Assembly: GCF_905475465.1 (NCBI RefSeq)
Contig: NC_062235.1
Span: forward strand, 5,838,001-5,902,000
Length of the DNA: 64,000 bases
Reading direction: 5' to 3'
DNA from: Pieris napi
Lineage: Eukaryota; Arthropoda; Insecta; Lepidoptera; Pieridae
The position numbers and the translations under genes are program-made. Numbering within the stretch: the stretch's first letter is position 1; each line of letters begins with the position of its first letter. Shown here piece by piece: positions 25,001 through 35,783 of the stretch. Under the pieces are notes generated by a model. The model saw only the letters and a list, made by a program, of their open reading frames with translations, was not told where the DNA came from and did no database searches.

Positions 25001-27906
25001 TTATTCAAATTCTTTGTACCCTGGTAGAAATGCAGACAAAAATATAAGTTGAAAATGTTTTTTTTTATTTCTACGAGAATCGCAACAGATTCCATGAATT
25101 TTGGTTAGTGTTTTCGAAAACAATAAAAACAATGTTTTTCGCATTTTTCCACATTGGATCGTGTATTACACGTGAACGTGGGAATAATACAAGTATTATT
25201 TTAAACTAATTATTTCTTTAATACCACGATAAGCCTTAGTAATACCCTTATATTGCATTTTTTAAGTATGCATTATTTATGCATAACAAGGAAAGGATGA
25301 AACAAATCAAGATACCCTTGTGCGTCTATTGTTCGAGTTGTCATTGCTGCCGCTACCAGAGTTGCCGCTACCAGAGTTGCCGCTACCAGAATTGCCACTT
25401 CCAGAACCAGAAACGATGAATGTTGGCTGTCCACCCTCGAAGTATTCACTTGGATCGGGGCGGCTGAAAATATACACCTTCGTTACTTATTATCTGATCC
25501 TATTCCTGAATTCTTTTATGTTGCATAAGATTTATATGTGTGTGGCATTTCTAAGTTTCAATTTAAATCTAATAGGCATAACAAAACACAAGCGCTCATT
25601 GAAAAACTTGTCTTGAACGCTGTCAATAATGTCTAGGTCCATTGATAAAATTGGTTCACATATATTTCAAGATTTGATTTGGGTTTCATATATATACTGG
25701 GCCAAATGCCCTTTATTGGCAATAATAAAGGCAGCAACAATTCAATATGAACTCGTTTTATAATTATCTATTAATTAGTATTTAATTTTCCTTTGTCTGT
25801 GCTACGAAATTGAATGTGCCTGATCACCTTACCTGTCGTCATCATCATCTCTGGTTGTAGTACGAAAGGTGGACGTCGTCAGCTGGTAGGGGCGTCCTTC
25901 TGTTACACTCTGCGACGGGGCACTACCACCACTGTTAAATGTTGATTAGTTAGAAGACATGCCTGGTGCAATTACTGTTAAAAAGGTTAAAAGTTCGTTT
26001 CTGGAAGCCTCTTCAATGGATTATATAAATAAGAATGAGAGAAGGTAAAGTAGGCATCACATGCATGAAGTATGCCATTTAATGAAAGATTCATGTTTTA
26101 AAGATTTTCATATTATTTGAGGATAGTGGGCAGAGCGGTGAAACTATCATCCGAAAGTCCGACAAAAGAGCATTCTGATGATGCTGAAGTTTTAAGAACA
26201 TGTTTTTTAATAAACAACTAGTTTTTAAGATACAGAAATGCATGAATATAGCAAGTTATATCTCTGCGGCGAGATAGCAGGCAAAACCGCAAATTTGAGT
26301 CTTAATTAATTATATCTAAAATATGTAATTTTCCATTTAAATGTTCTGACAATATTACTAATTAGTAATGGAGTTTTGTGTAACATTTTAGTGGAATAAT
26401 ATTTATAATAAAGAAGACATTTATATATAATTAAACTTATTTTTATTATGATGTATTTGTATGAGATCCTTAATCCAAAATTATTTTGTGAAAAGTTCGT
26501 TTTAAGACTGAGTTTTCTTGTTTGTTACGTTTGCCAATTAATTGCGTAGTTAGTGTTCAATGCTATGACAATATAGATATAAATAGAATCGATATATAAT
26601 CTGGAAATAATACAGTGTATCTACTGTAAGCAAGCAGTTTTTGTTGAAAAAGGTTTGAACCGATTAAAAACGACTATTGTATACTTAAATGAATATTATT
26701 AATTATCTTAAGGTTTATGGACGAAGATATTTTACGCAATTCAAATTAAATTTGAATTCGCCATTGTGTAATCTACTAGCGATAGATATATTAGTATAAG
26801 AGCGTCTACTTTATATTACTGAGAAAATTCAATTAGGCAAAAGTTCTCCACCTATAGTTACTACTAAAAATGTACTTACATGCTATAAGGGTTTACATTG
26901 CTTTGGTCTATTGGTGGATTCTGAGTAGGCGTATAAACAGGTCCGTCGCCAGACGGTCTTCCATACACGGGTCGAGTAATAGGGCTGTCCTCTGCTCTGA
27001 TTATTGGCTTGGTATCTGGCCTTGTTTCCGGCCTTGCCTCGTTCGGCCTTGTTGAGACGGGTCTCTCGACTGGCCGTGAGGCGACGTCAGGCCGAGATTC
27101 TGACATAGGTCTTGAATCAGGTCTAGAAACCAGGTCTGGTCTGTCAATAGTTGGATTGGCATTTGCTTTGCAGATTTCTCTCCCATTCAATCGAATGGCT
27201 TGAACTCTGGGTGGCTTATTGAGTTTGTCATATCTGACAAAGAATCGGACAGCCACGGCAGGGCCTGGGTGGATTTTCATATTGGTGTTTTCGATTTTAA
27301 AATCGATGTTATCATTTGTTGTGACGTCTCCTACCCAGTTCTAAAACAAATTTCAATTATGTGGTATTTAAAAAAAATATTATATCTTAATGTCATCTTA
27401 AAATCTTATGTTCTAAAGCGCAAAGCTCGAAAAAAGCTGAAAAGAATGATCTCTGAGGAAGGTTTTTGGAAGAGAAATAAGAAAAAAAAACTTAATAGGT
27501 TAGGTTTTTGTTTCAGAAATTTGAACAATGTTTACGGGGTAGCAAGCTAAATTCCATATTATGTTGGTTGGTACGCGTACGTTCGCGGGGCAGCTAGTAA
27601 TATATAAGATTCATGTATACTACGATCAAGAAGTTTTATAAGGATCGCCAACTATTTATAATATAAACTGAGGTTTATAGCGGAAAAACTCACCCCAAGG
27701 ATATTCGCTTTGCCATCGAGCACGATATTCAACCATAAAGAATGTAGAGTATTATCTGTCGATAAGTTAACTACTCCATACCATTGACCCGGTTCGAATC
27801 CCGTCTGCTCATATTGGAATACGTTGGGGCAAGGTGAGTTTGGTATACTTTGTTCTAGAGTAGTAGACACACATACTATGACTAGAATAACGGTAGACGC
27901 TCGAAT
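15827..27906 (-). CDS. gd: Gastrulation-defective-like secreted serine protease
   Basis: In flies Gd is the upstream protease of the perivitelline cascade (Gd, Snake, Easter) that sets the dorsoventral axis; lepidopteran relatives may act in development or immunity. Minus-strand exons, 5' to 3': 27906-27694, 27340-26880, 25931-25833, 25463-25316, 22337-22230, 22137-21961, 21071-20904, 20644-20488, 16017-15827. All phases agree. With a one-codon start exon the protein has 574 residues. The order is signal peptide, Gd N-terminal domain, RP-rich linker, Gly-Ser-Asn repeat, protease domain. The triad is His367 (TAAHC), Asp421 (RDLGILRL) and Ser520 (GDSGGG). The S1-pocket position six residues before Ser520 is Ser, not Asp. 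A conserved DQCG cysteine can tether the N-terminal part to the catalytic Cys in RPACLW. The start codon is not in the first listed exon. Confidence 0.9.
16018..16631 (-). other. Remaining original part of last gd intron
   Basis: The sequence is AT-rich with no coding exon. Before the retrotransposon insertion this intron was only about 0.6 kb. Joining the two flanks at one CTTAC copy restores a normal donor, GTAAGATTT on the minus strand. Confidence 0.65.
16690..20126 (+). pseudogene. BEL/Pao pol: reverse transcriptase, RNase H, integrase (frameshifted)
   Basis: The first frame (16690-17406) carries the start of the reverse transcriptase, with PAASLTRLGWILHG and GKVRLVFDAAARS. The second frame (17340-20126) continues with TTADIREMFLQIKV, the catalytic YMDDYVDS (17604 onward), an RNase H region (FCDASEQAHASVAYW, IPRLELQAAL), an integrase with a His-His-Cys-Cys zinc region (CTLCVLRKK) and DDE residues in GMDYFGP, YSDNATNF and GAWERLIRTIK. 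A C-terminal domain typical of BEL pol follows. The frames shift at about 17332-17343, consistent with a small indel in a once continuous pol. The long intact second frame suggests a fairly recent insertion. gag and the protease are missing. Confidence 0.9.
20149..20482 (+). repeat. 3' LTR of BEL/Pao element
   Basis: The first 32 bases repeat exactly the truncated 5' LTR at 16632-16663. A poly(A) signal AATAAA lies near 20399. The LTR ends beside the CTTAC duplication, which is also the splice donor of the gd exon at 20488 read on the minus strand. Confidence 0.8.
20488..22337 (-). CDS. gd: gd-like protease: main catalytic-domain exons
   Basis: Four phase-matched exons (22337-22230, 22137-21961, 21071-20904, 20644-20488) encode most of the chymotrypsin-fold domain. 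The first gives DQCGKVV, the VVNG start of the domain and GQWPWQIAL. The second gives CGGTLVSHRHVITAAHC with the catalytic His. The third gives SRDLGILRL with the catalytic Asp, and RPACLWP. The fourth gives VVGWGFDETG and TYCAGFRDG. The residue before VVNG is Leu, not Arg or Lys, so activation may not use a trypsin-like cut. The donor after the last of these exons (GTAAG, 20487-20483) directly abuts the retrotransposon. Confidence 0.9.
21072..21960 (-). other. gd intron, no gene seen
   Basis: The intron lies between the exons carrying the catalytic His and Asp. The sequence is AT-rich and shows no recognised repeat or hidden exon. Confidence 0.6.
22378..22656 (-). repeat. tRNA-derived SINE, reverse orientation
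   Basis: It begins on the plus strand with GGCGCTACAACCTC (the SINE 3' end) and ends with the complement of the tRNA-like head, GCCAACACTGCTGCTCA. It belongs to the same family as the copy at 3083-3360 and lies in the gd intron just 5' of the exon at 22337. The open frames over it arise from the SINE consensus and are not genes. Confidence 0.85.
23113..23767. mobile_element. Harbinger-derived element, copy 1
   Basis: The element starts AGGTGATATCAGACGGTTCA and ends with its inverted repeat, flanked by TAA on both sides (23110-23112, 23768-23770), the PIF/Harbinger pattern. On the plus strand an ATG at 23242 opens a short frame beginning MSSNEVERLGIS. On the minus strand, from about 23450 to 23301, a MADF-like piece reads FKWNDQNTLLFLENFKNYQ then LWNHKIVEYKDRTM. 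Opposed transposase and MADF/Myb-like genes are the known Harbinger layout, so this is an internal-deletion derivative. It lies in the gd intron between the exons at 25316 and 22337. Confidence 0.8.
23771..24402. mobile_element. Harbinger-derived element, copy 2 (tandem, same orientation)
   Basis: Copy 2 follows copy 1 directly, sharing a single TAA (23768-23770), with another TAA at 24403-24405. Ends and most of the body match copy 1. The internal junction differs: after AAAGAGTTGA it continues into sequence whose second frame reads KKEAKTRRRWWV, typical of the N-terminus of Harbinger transposases, and then joins a shorter remnant of the MADF-like region. Copies 1 and 2 therefore kept different amounts of the two original genes. 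An open frame of 142 codons on the minus strand (24378-23950) covers part of this copy but is unlikely to be functional. Confidence 0.8.
24406..25315 (-). other. gd intron, AT-rich, no gene seen
   Basis: No exon, repeat family or inverted repeat was recognised between the Harbinger pair and the gd exon at 25316. Confidence 0.6.
25316..25931 (-). CDS. gd: gd-like protease: linker exons with Gly-Ser-Asn repeat
   Basis: Exon 25931-25833 encodes a Thr/Ser-rich segment ending in an acidic run of four Asp. Exon 25463-25316 encodes a hydrophilic segment and then three to four tandem copies of SGSGN from a 15-base repeat, followed by an Asn/Arg stretch (NDNSNNRRTR). The plus-strand frame reading LPLPELPLPE is the shadow of this repeat. 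The linker joins the Gd N-terminal domain to the protease domain, which starts in the exon at 22337. The repeat is likely to vary in length between individuals. Confidence 0.85.
25932..26879 (-). other. gd intron, no gene seen
   Basis: This AT-rich intron lies between the RP-linker exon and the next gd exon. A short palindromic run, AAATTAAATTTGAATTC, lies near 26743. Nothing else is supported. Confidence 0.6.
26880..27906 (-). CDS. gd: gd-like protease: signal peptide, Gd N-terminal domain, RP linker
   Basis: Exon 27906-27694 opens with a hydrophobic run typical of a secretion signal, followed by SPCPNVFQYEQTGFEPGQWY, which fits the N-terminal module of Gd proteases. Exon 27340-26880 continues it (NWVGDVTTND, then PAVAVRFFVRYD) and ends in an unusual linker of about 60 residues in which Arg-Pro recurs every four to eight residues (SRPDSRP, SRPVERP, TRPNEARPETRPD). 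The acceptor before 27906 is TTTGTTTCAG and leaves phase 0, so an upstream exon must supply the ATG. On the plus strand the same DNA gives shadow open frames that are not genes. Confidence 0.85.
27571..27597 (+). mobile_element. Helitron-like 3' end
   Basis: The palindrome GTACGCGTAC at 27571-27580 is followed by GTTCGCGGGGCAG and CTAG (27594-27597) and then T, the pattern of a Helitron 3' terminus. No matching 5' end was identified. It lies in the gd intron between 27340 and 27694. Confidence 0.45.
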
Positions 27907-27964
27907 CTGAAACAAAACGAATATTGAATACTATAAGTATATTATATGAATACCTATTATTATG

Positions 27965-28195
27965 TCTTTCGCGCGAATTCATCCCTGAGATCTTAGGTTC
28001 GATCCCCGGCCGTGCACCATTGGGCTTTCTGTCTACCTGCGCTTTTAACACTCACTCGTAAGGTAACCATTGACAGGGCATCCGCATGTCTCAAATCAAA
28101 AAATGGATGTGTCAGACAGAATGATGATCGTCTATGAAAAAAAATGATCAAAGAAACGGACGCAATCTGAGACCAAGACCCACGTAACTGGATTA
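27965..28195 (+). repeat. SINE fragment, plus orientation
   Basis: It contains GGTTCGATCCCCGGCCGTGC, CACTCACTCG and a diverged tail with GAGACCAAGACCC, matching the SINE at 48214-48492. The 5' end is degraded. Confidence 0.7.
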
Positions 28196-28781
28196 TTATT
28201 TACTGTCTGATAATTAGTCAATTCTTATCAGCTAATGTTTATTTGTATTTGCGTCAAGCAAAATTATTTAATACACTTTGAAACTATTCTTAGCTCCCTA
28301 TACTATAAAGGTTCAAATCGTTTATTACACGAAAGTACTCTTTCCATCTGAGTAAAATATTAGCATGAAAAATCTTATTTGTCCAGACATACTCCTTACA
28401 TCCGAAGTAAAAATGTGATATCACAAGACCTCGATAAACCCCGATAATAAGGATATAAACGTATATCGATAATAGATCTAATTCAATGAGTTTAATTAAT
28501 TAGATAAACCTCTGCTAATCTCCTTGTTGACTTGTTACCTACTCTAGTCCCGCTAATGTCCTGTAATCTAGTGCTACTTAAGATTCTCTGATACTTACCA
28601 GATATTAGCTTAAATTAACGATATAACAGTCATGTTAAAATTATGAGAGAAATTAAGAAAATTGTATTTTCTTGACAATTAGTCTCCAATGCGCTTGAGT
28701 TCGAATCTGAGGAATCAACTTAAATGTTATTGCGTCAAATAAAATGGTATTACATCTTGTTAAACGTGAAAGTCTCCTAAA

Positions 28782-29098
28782 TCTTAATATATATATTTCT
28801 TGTGTGCGTGTGTATGTGACTGAACTCCTCCTAAACGACTGGACCGATTTTGATGAAATTTTTTGTGTGTGTTCAAGGGGATCTGGGAATGGTTTAGATT
28901 CACAAATCAGCCCGCCAGATGTTAAGGGTAGTCCACCCCTAATTTTTATTTTTTTATTTATAGATAAAATTTTATTTTTTTTATGTTACAGAATTAAAAA
29001 ATACATACAACCCCTAATTTTCAACCCTCTACGATCAACCCCTATTTTTTTATTATAAATGATATACATGGCAAAACGACGTTTGCCGGATCGGCTAG
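28782..29098 (+). mobile_element. Short non-autonomous Helitron (317 bp)
   Basis: The element begins TCTTAATATATATATTTCTT directly after an A and ends in CTAG followed by T, so it sits between A and T as Helitrons do. Just before the end is a hairpin, GGCAAAACGACGTTTGCC. There are no terminal inverted repeats. The 104-codon open frame across it is not a gene. Confidence 0.72.
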
Positions 29099-30797
29099 TG
29101 TGCTAATAAATTACTACAAATAATAGAATATATTACACATATGTGCCCTAGCTTAACCAAATTAGAACCTATTTCTTGCCAAGGAGAAAAAAGCTTTTGA
29201 AATTCAGTCTAATGTACGTTACTACCTAATGTACCTTTCGGTTTGTTTTCAAAATGTGTTTTAACTAAATAATAATATACAATGTCTTTAAAACCTGACG
29301 CAGATTATTTGTAACTAATTATTAACTTGTGCAGGTACTGTTAATATGAAACTATTTCAATTCGAATTGAACCATCAATTTAATTGGGTACAATAATATA
29401 ATAGTGTTACTATTCTATTGAACATGCAACGGGTCAATGTTTCTTAATAGAACGGTAATAAAAATTAAGTAAATTTTTAAGAGTTGTGTTTGGTACATTA
29501 CACATAATTGACAACAGTCAAGCCACGATAGTGACTTAAGATACGAACTGTAATATGGGCTCTCGACTAGTTTTTAGAATATTAGAATTAATAGTAATCT
29601 GTAGTAATTACTCAGTAAAAACAGTACTATATTAGAACAAAAAATCTTCAGACAATCTTTCCTAAAGTAACTGAGGAAATCCCTTTTGTAATTTCAGATT
29701 TGTGTCGTTTATCTGATAGGCTTATAACTTGGCTGATAAAGGTTGGGAGGTCACAAATTTAAGAAGGTTTGAGATCCGTGAGATATCTTATCTTATGGGA
29801 TAAATTTAAGGGCTTTTGACATTCATAATTTAGCTGTGTAATCTACGTCATGTTGCTTAGATAAAAAAAATTAAATAAAAGAATGTGGCTCCATAATCCA
29901 TATAATGATTATTCAGAGTATTAGTGTCGGCTCAAGAACCTACTTACCGTAACTAAAAATGGGTGCTCAATATCACGAATGTGTACACATGTATCAATAC
30001 TAGGGGTGTTTATAGCATTTGCGTCAGGGGGAGGGAGTCATGCACTTAATATTTAACCGATGTTAAGACCGTAATAAGGGTGAATTTACACACATACACT
30101 GAAAAGTCCATTGCTGCACGGCCGAGGTTGGAAATTCAACTTTTAAAGTGCTAAGCATGAAATAAGCATGTTCTATATGTAACACAAGACCAGTTCTTAC
30201 TTGTTAAACCACCCTCGCAATTTATAGCTAAACCTGCGCAAAAACTAGCCGTGTCCTCTGAAATACACAGGACGGTTTGTTGTATCGCAGGGAATAATTT
30301 ATACTTTAATGCGTTGCTTTGACGATACTTGAAACTAGTGTTTAAATTTTCATTGTTGAATAATATTTAAGCTATAGTTTTTACTCGTGTTAGTTCCACT
30401 CACATTCAATCAATTCTCATTGATATTTTAGCTTGCGTTTCGTACGTTTACTTAAATTTACTTTTAGCGAAATTCAATAACAGTAAGATAATATATAAAT
30501 AACAATCCGCGGAGTTGCTATGGTTATTGGTTATATTGACTTCTATGAAGGCCTTTTAGAATAGAGTAGCGGACAGACACGTTTTTGCATCTTGGTATAT
30601 TATCACACTAGGTCGATTTTGAGGTTATGGCAGTTTAGTTTCGTTTTTCTATAACTCAAAAGCGTCACTCGTAATTTATAATTGGAAATATGCTACATAA
30701 AGATAATTAAAATAAAACAGTGGCTATAGCAGTGCGCTAAATTCCAAGAATTCTTATCTCAATATAATTGTGTATTTTCCTCATATATGTAACATAA
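29099..30797. other. Intergenic or 5' intron of gd, no gene seen
   Basis: The sequence is AT-rich. A short reverse-oriented SINE scrap, TCCATTGCTGCACGGCCGAG, lies near 30109. No exon was recognised. Confidence 0.5.
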
Positions 30798-30804
30798 GGA
30801 GAGC

Positions 30805-30930
30805 AGTTTTGTGGCGTTCAGCGTATGACTCTCAGCCCGGAGGTCGTAGGTGCAATCCCGGTTACAATGAACTTTCTGCCTATGTGCCCATGTAACACTC
30901 ACGAGTACGGTGAAGCAAAATTCAAAATAT
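30805..30930 (+). repeat. SINE 5' fragment
   Basis: The tRNA-like head (GCGTATGACTCTCAGC then GTCGTAGGTGCAATCCCGG) and the first part of the SINE body are present. The 3' part is missing. Confidence 0.65.
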
Positions 30931-33900
30931 GAGAATTATACGTTACTCGTTTTAGTTCATTAATATTGCTATAAATCAAGCGCTAAAAAGCTTTTACAGA
31001 TTTTACTGACCGATGTGTTAGTATTACCATCGTTCTTATTGGAAAAATATTGATACGTATTTTTGCTTTCGGTAGAAACTATTATTAAATGTAGACAAGA
31101 TCTATCCGCAGGGTGCTGGGCAGAGTTACTTAAGGATAACGGAGTCAATGAACTTTCGAGGTTGCATAAGGTTGTATGTAAAAGCTGAATAAAAATAATA
31201 TGACTTGTCAAACTCTAATTAATAATCATGATACGTTTTGCTTATGTTACATAGGAAATGATTAATTCTTCAACTGTAGACAACACGTTATATTCTAACT
31301 GGTTCTAGCATCATCAATACAACGAACAAGAACAAAAAAGTAGAAAAAAATATTGTTAAATTATTAGTTTTTATAAAATTGTTTTTTTTTTTGTAAAACC
31401 TAAGCTTGTTTAATTATTATCATTGGGTATGGAATCGTAATAATTAACTATTGCATTGCTTTTGTTTTAGTTTTATCTGTATATGGATCTTTTAGAATAT
31501 TTTAAATATTGAATAGCTTGTACGTTTTATTCCGGATATTTAAATCGTAGGCGGAAGCTAGTTTAAAGGATCATAATAACGTCATCGGTTTTTACTTTTT
31601 CGTCAAGAATTGACTATATTAGTGTGAATTGTGTTTCGGTATTTATTTAATTAAGTTTTATGTGTTTATTACGCTTAAAATTATGTGAAAGTAAAAGCCT
31701 CTTGTGCTCTGAACGTCGGTAGATCCTAATCGGTTAATATAGATAAATACGAATGATTATGTTTACTTCAAATAAATTAGATAATACGATCGTAAGGCCC
31801 ATTATTTATTTTCATATTTACAGTTTTAAATAATGTCAAATGACTGTTCAGCTAGTAGTTACGGATTCGTATTTCGTGCGGTTAGCAAGGGCCTCGGTTC
31901 TACGTACGTACGGACTTGCTAACATGAAATAAATGTAAAGAATATATTTGTAACACGCTACGCGGATTTTTTGTTACTATGTCTTAACTACGTCGCTTGT
32001 ACTAATAATTGTGTTTATAAGAATTCTTAAGGAACAATAATTGTTTCATGATATATTTTAAGCAATTAACTATTATAGACGGAAACGAATGGACGGCTAA
32101 AAGTAATCATTCTTATTAAAATAAAAGAAGAATAATGTTTACGCAATCTTAATTTACTTTGCGTCCTCCATCACATTTTATTAATTGACTGGTATTAAAA
32201 ACTTGTCCATGTTATGGTCGATAACAGGAGGTAATTGCTAATATGAACTCCTTTAGATAATTCTATTTACTCGCCCGCTAATGCACTTAAAATGTTATTA
32301 CATTTAAATCGATCAAAACGATAAACTTCATAAAAAAATGTATAAACCAATTTGTTTCGTTCTACCTGTTTTATTTGCGATGCGATGAATTACAAAATAA
32401 GCTCAGATCGACGAGTTTTTTTGGTTTGACTTAATAAGTAACAATATTTTATAATTGTATGAACATACTCAAGTTGATCTTACTCCCTGACATTTAAAGC
32501 CTGTTACACTGTACACATCACTTTCTTACCATATTGAGTTTTTCACTTTTTTCACATAACACACGTAATCCAGACCTGCGCAGTCGCAGCGCAAACAAAA
32601 CACTAACAAAAGGTCAAGTTTACAATCTCGGAAGGGATTAATTATAAGTAGGAAAGAGATGGGTATATGTCTGATATGCGCACTCGCAAACTGGTTATGA
32701 TCGAGACAATTAGTGCTAATGACTTCTAGACCTAAAGCGCATTGCTATAGTTTAATTTAAAATCGTATAAAAGTAATACTTGTTTTGGTCGGTAATATAT
32801 TAAATTAATAAAAAATCAAACAAGGATAAGCAAAGAAAAAGCACATCATATGGAATCCTTCGAATATAGAATACGCACATATTTTTTGACTTTGGACTAT
32901 GATTTTAAATTTGCTATTTGTTAACACAACTTTTTACAGTACATTAAAAATGTTTCACACAACATACGAATAGGCCCAACCGGTGTATATTGTATATCTA
33001 ATACGGTCAAACGTTATTTTTAAATACAAAATAATTCCATTACGATATGTTAATGAGTTTTACCACAAAGGCGGAACTGTACACGGTTAAGCAATGTGTT
33101 TCGGGTTTTTTATTCTGAGCCAGTCCTAAGTGAGTTTGTTACAATTTGTCATACCTTAAAAATATTCAATATTGCTTTATAAATCCTCCTAATATAAAGT
33201 TTCCTTTTCTATCATCCCCGCGGGCTAGTCCAGTAGTACAAGAACTAAATTAGATTCTTTACGTTTTCGAAAATCGTCGGAGTTATGCCCCGAGACTTAA
33301 AGAGTATAGCCAGACGCAGGCATTATCTTCAGCGTTTTAGGCATAGCATACACCATGTCATTTTCAATTCAAAGCATTTAATATGTAATGATTTAGCATA
33401 AATTAATTAATTGTTATACGTGTGTGATAAATAAAGAGTAAAAATAATATCCTCCAATATTTAAATACTTTTAAGCCATCAATCGTACACTAGTTTCTAA
33501 ATTTCTTGATTGTGTGTAAACTAGTGATGTTTATTGTGTATTATTAACTTTCTATTTAGGTTTTATGTCAGGTATGAAACCTTTTTTGAATTTGTATTTT
33601 ATAAATAGTAACTACTTCTATTATTTCAATATTATAGATTAAGCTTGCAATTCCTAACCTGAAGTCACGTGTTCCGACCCAGCTCATACGGTGATGGAAA
33701 ACGTCGTGGGATAACTGCTATTCCTTGCATCCAAAAATTATCGACGTGTGTCACAGTTAAACATAAAGAAATTTTTATTATTAATGACATTATAAAACAA
33801 AACTGTTTTCATATTTTTGCTGTACAATACATCCACTTTTCTGGCATACTGCACTTCTGTAATGTTAATATACTATAATTAATAATATTGTTCTTACCAA

Positions 33901-34570
33901 ATTCAAAACTCTTTATGCGTCATGATTCCGCTTTTAAGGATAGCGTACAAAACATGGTATAAATTTCGCCAAAAATTAAATGACAATATTGAATAAGGTT
34001 TAAAAAATGTTTAGGACAATGAAAAAGTTTGTAAGTGCGAATACAGTGCTTTATTAAACCTATACATCAAAAACAACATTGAAGTTTTTGCGAGAAGATA
34101 AGAACATCATTGTTCGAATTTTATGCTGTAAATAAAATAATAAGACAGAAACAACAGAACAAAATAACTTTTAAAATGTTGTACTTATCTTGTTGTGATT
34201 TTCCTGATTTGTTTATTATTTAAGTGTTGAACATCAGACGAGCTGTCTTTATACAATAAATCAGAGGGGGATATGAACAAAGCATTTAATACCTATTCCG
34301 ATTTTATAGGACGTTTGCCGCTGGTTCATTTGTAATGAGAAGAAAATATTACGTAATTTAAAAGCGCCTCATATAAACTTAATGGCAAACTATGATATCG
34401 GATTATATAAAGCGAGTAATGTAAGCAGTGAAATATAGGACCAGAGAACCAATTTATTTGCGAAGTGACCGAAAACGTTGGATTTAATATAAATTGGAAC
34501 GAAATCCGTGGTTTTAAACAAACTTGAATTAAAATTCTTATTTGACGTTATTAAAACTGCAATGTGCTTG
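30931..34570. other. Mostly featureless AT-rich DNA
   Basis: Apart from a SINE body scrap at 33650-33760 (GGTGATGGAAAACGTCGTGG and the stretch after it) and the possible gd start exon at 32530-32532, I see no coding exon or repeat structure. Confidence 0.5.
32530..32532 (-). CDS. gd: Candidate start-codon exon of gd-like gene
   Basis: On the minus strand the sequence AACTCAAT ATG is followed at once by the donor GTAAGAAAG. Joining ATG in phase 0 to the exon at 27906 gives M-I-R-A-S-T-V-I-L-V-I-V-C-V-S, a textbook signal peptide. A 5' UTR exon would extend to higher coordinates. Another ATG followed by GTAATA lies at about 31028, so this choice is provisional. Confidence 0.35.
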
Positions 34571-34896
34571 TTAATGTCACCGTAAAATTGTAAACACCGT
34601 TAGATTGTAATATATCTCGCGAGATTGTAAACTGTCGAAAGATTGTGAACCTCAACGAACTGCTTACAATTTAAGGTATTATTATTCGGTAGTTATATGA
34701 AATTTTTGGTAAGTAAAATTAATCTGTAATTGACCAAAGAAGTTTGAATGATAACTAAGTTAGTGTAGTACAATCTACCGAATAATAATACGTTAAATTG
34801 TGAGCAGTACGCTGAGGTTCACAATCTTTCGACAGTTTATAATCTCGCGAGATAGATTACAATCTAACGGTGTTTACAATTTTACGTTAACATTAA
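34571..34896. mobile_element. Long-inverted-repeat MITE (326 bp)
   Basis: Two arms of about 125 bases, 34571-34693 and about 34773-34896, are nearly perfect inverted copies containing CGAAAGATTGTGAACCTCA and CTCGCGAGAT, separated by roughly 80 bases. The left arm matches the element at 7133-7319. It has no coding capacity. Confidence 0.85.
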
Positions 34897-35783
34897 CAAC
34901 CAAATATTTATTGTAGGTCTAACTCGAGTCTCTGCGTTAAATGTTTCATGTTAGAATCCCGGTAAATATATTGAATTATCAGTATCTCACATATCAACGA
35001 AAGGAGTTCTAAACAAACAAGTCAACTTGTGATGATACTTGATAAATACTTCACTATTGGATTACAGTATAATACATCGTTACTATATTCAAAATATCTA
35101 TGAATGATAAATAAATTCAACTTACATTGACTTCAATTAATTAGCTTTGAATATAAGTAGGTACTATATTCATTTCGAATTGTAATCAAAATTTCAGGAA
35201 AATTATTCTTCATCAAAAGCTTAAAGGCACTTAAATTGGTGTCTTCCGATTTTGTGGAATTGAAGATACCAAGGTCCACAGATAAAGACAATTAGTAAGA
35301 TAAAAAGAGTCGATATCAATTTCTCGACGTTTAAAGTTCATTTTTAATAATGTTGTATTTTATTGGCTTACGCCTTAATCATAACAATTTTATTTTTTAA
35401 AGGGACAGGAACACATTCAGTTTTCATAAGGGTTTGATTATTCCTCTCTTTAACTTTTTAGGACTCCCGTATCCCGGACCCGTCTCGACTCTGAATGGCT
35501 GAAATCTCACCCGTAAATCGATGTGTCAGGTACAGAAAGCGCATCACCATTCGAAAGACCATCACCATCATCCTATTTGAAAAATGATCAAATAACCATT
35601 TATTTCACCCTAAACGATAAAAGTCTGCTACTGTATGAAAACATCTGTTATGGGCTTAACATTGAAAGCCGAACGCGTGTCTAAAAAAATCAATTTTTAT
35701 CCAATTTTTTTTCATAATATATAATATAAAAATTACGAGTAATTACTTAACCTTAAATTAAATGTTTGACACTAAAAAAACCA
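34897..35783. other. Intergenic, no gene seen
   Basis: The sequence is AT-rich. A weak SINE-like scrap (GTGTCAGGTACAGAAAGC) lies near 35522. Nothing else is supported. Confidence 0.5.

Noticed and set aside
25320..25616. Plus-strand frame with LPLPELPLPE repeats
   Set aside because: It is the complement of the gd Gly-Ser-Asn repeat exon, which is phase-matched to its neighbours.
26870..27203. Plus-strand frames opposite the RP-rich exon
   Set aside because: The minus frame is bounded by splice sites and continues the Gd domain; these are shadows.
28744..29058. 104-codon plus frame
   Set aside because: It lies inside a short Helitron whose sequence is non-coding.
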